Source: Leifsonia xyli
GTDB lineage: Bacteria > Actinomycetota > Actinomycetes > Actinomycetales > Microbacteriaceae
Length of the DNA: 64,000 bases
NCBI GenBank assembly: GCA_003243275.1
Contig: QFQR01000007.1
Location: 1 to 64,000 of the forward strand
Direction of reading: 5' to 3'
The notes beneath the pieces were generated by a model. That model was not told the DNA's origin. It searched no databases and was given only the letters and a program-made list of their open reading frames with translations. The position numbers and the translations under genes were made by a program. Shown piece by piece: positions 63,544 to 64,000 of this stretch. Positions within the stretch are counted from its first letter, which is position 1, and every line of letters begins with the position of its first letter.

Positions 63544-64000
63544 TCAGCGCGCGTACTCCCGGAAGCTCGTCCCGAACGCTCCGCTCAGATAGCCCGCACC
63601 GCGGGAGATCGACCGGCGGCCGCGCGCGCGGCGGGTCAGCGATCCGGTCACGGCGCCGAGCAGCCACAACCCGCCGCCCCCGCCGAGGCGGAGCAGAGCC
63701 GACCCCAGCGACGTTCCTCGCGCGACGAGCCGTCCCCCGGGGCCCGCAGCGAGTGCGATCCGCACCCGCGCGGAGGAGTTGCCGGTGCGGTAGGCGCGCA
63801 TGAGCACCCATCGTCGGTCGATGCGCTCCGGGAGCACGTCCTCCACGACGACGGCGGCGCTGGTCCAGCGGATGCGGTAGCCGGCGCGGGCGAACTGGAG
63901 CGTGAACATGCTGTCCTCGCCGCCCGTCATCCCGAAGCGCGGATCGAAGCGCACCCCGCTGCGACGCACGGCATCCAGGTCGAGCAGCAGGTTGTTGGTG
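63544..64000 (-). CDS. Family 2 glycosyltransferase, C-terminal part (runs off the window)
   Basis: About 152 residues are visible. NNLLLDLDAVRRSGVRFDPRFGMTGGEDSMFTLQFARAGYRI is the late GT2 region with the ED catalytic pair, followed by one hydrophobic stretch near the end (GGLWLLGAVTGSLT). The N-terminal nucleotide-binding part lies beyond 64000. It belongs to the glycopolymer cluster. Confidence 0.85.
   Translation of the reverse strand, partial: TNNLLLDLDAVRRSGVRFDPRFGMTGGEDSMFTLQFARAGYRIRWTSAAVVVEDVLPERIDRRWVLMRAYRTGNSSARVRIALAAGPGGRLVARGTSLGSALLRLGGGGGLWLLGAVTGSLTRRARGRRSISRGAGYLSGAFGTSFREYAR

Overview
The window is a high-GC chromosome segment from an actinobacterium, most likely a member of the Microbacteriaceae (order Micrococcales). 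The gene order 23S-5S rRNA / HAD phosphatase / tlyA / NAD kinase / recN / pyrG / Nudix / xerD / parA / scpA / scpB / pseudouridine synthase / tyrA / cmk / der is the conserved actinobacterial block also found around tlyA-recN in mycobacteria. GTG starts and 4-bp ATGA/GTGA gene overlaps are frequent. Several genes begin 7-9 nt after a -10 box with no Shine-Dalgarno sequence, which suggests leaderless mRNAs. Family placement is an inference; genus cannot be set from this sequence.

Layout. 1-520: end of an rRNA operon (23S 3' end, 5S, terminator). 591-16268: the conserved housekeeping block, all on the + strand. 16246-22909: accessory chromosomal genes (drug-efflux MFS with divergent TetR regulator, lactate dehydrogenase, secreted esterase, DUF222/HNH endonuclease, apt, lipoprotein). 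23029-23102: tRNA-Pro(GGG). 23101-49117: an integrated mobile element of about 26 kb inserted at the 3' end of that tRNA; 40 nt of the tRNA 3' half are repeated (39 nt, one base lost) at the far end. 49475-64000: chromosome again, with a cell-wall-anchored lipase, TetR/CocE-type hydrolase pair, GH43 glycosidase, F420-type reductase, ThrE exporter, glutathione peroxidase, small enzymes, and the start of a surface-glycopolymer cluster (TagD-like cytidylyltransferase, glycosyltransferases, LMW phosphatase).

The element has three parts. Left (23.1-31.5 kb, - strand): an almost gap-free operon in which each gene overlaps the next. It runs from a 66-aa protein through a VirD4/TraG-like coupling ATPase, a replication-relaxation protein and an ArdA-like anti-restriction protein to a large serine integrase as the last gene; an MT-A70 methyltransferase unit lies just upstream. 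Middle (31.6-36.8 kb): mostly + strand small genes, a 450-bp gene-free stretch packed with inverted repeats and DnaA-box-like words (candidate oriT/oriV), a nuclease-like/UDG-like gene pair, a ribbon-helix-helix protein, and a tandem pair of DUF3846-like genes of which one copy is split. Right (36.9-48.9 kb): a defence cargo of a complete type I restriction-modification system (hsdM-hsdS-hsdR) coupled to a PHP+ATPase TrlF-like gene, a decayed IS3-family element, and a two-gene DUF5343 + TIGR02391 (HEPN-like) module. No VirB4-like or phage structural gene was found, so it looks like a mobilizable or small conjugative element rather than a prophage.

The main new observation is a shared promoter design at three places in the element: a CGTTG-N9-CAACG palindrome sits 14-15 bp upstream of a TTGAC(A/G/C) -35 box, centred about 50 bp upstream of the -10 box. 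These promoters precede the coupling-ATPase/integrase operon, the MT-A70 operon and the ribbon-helix-helix gene. This suggests one unknown activator switching on transfer functions together.
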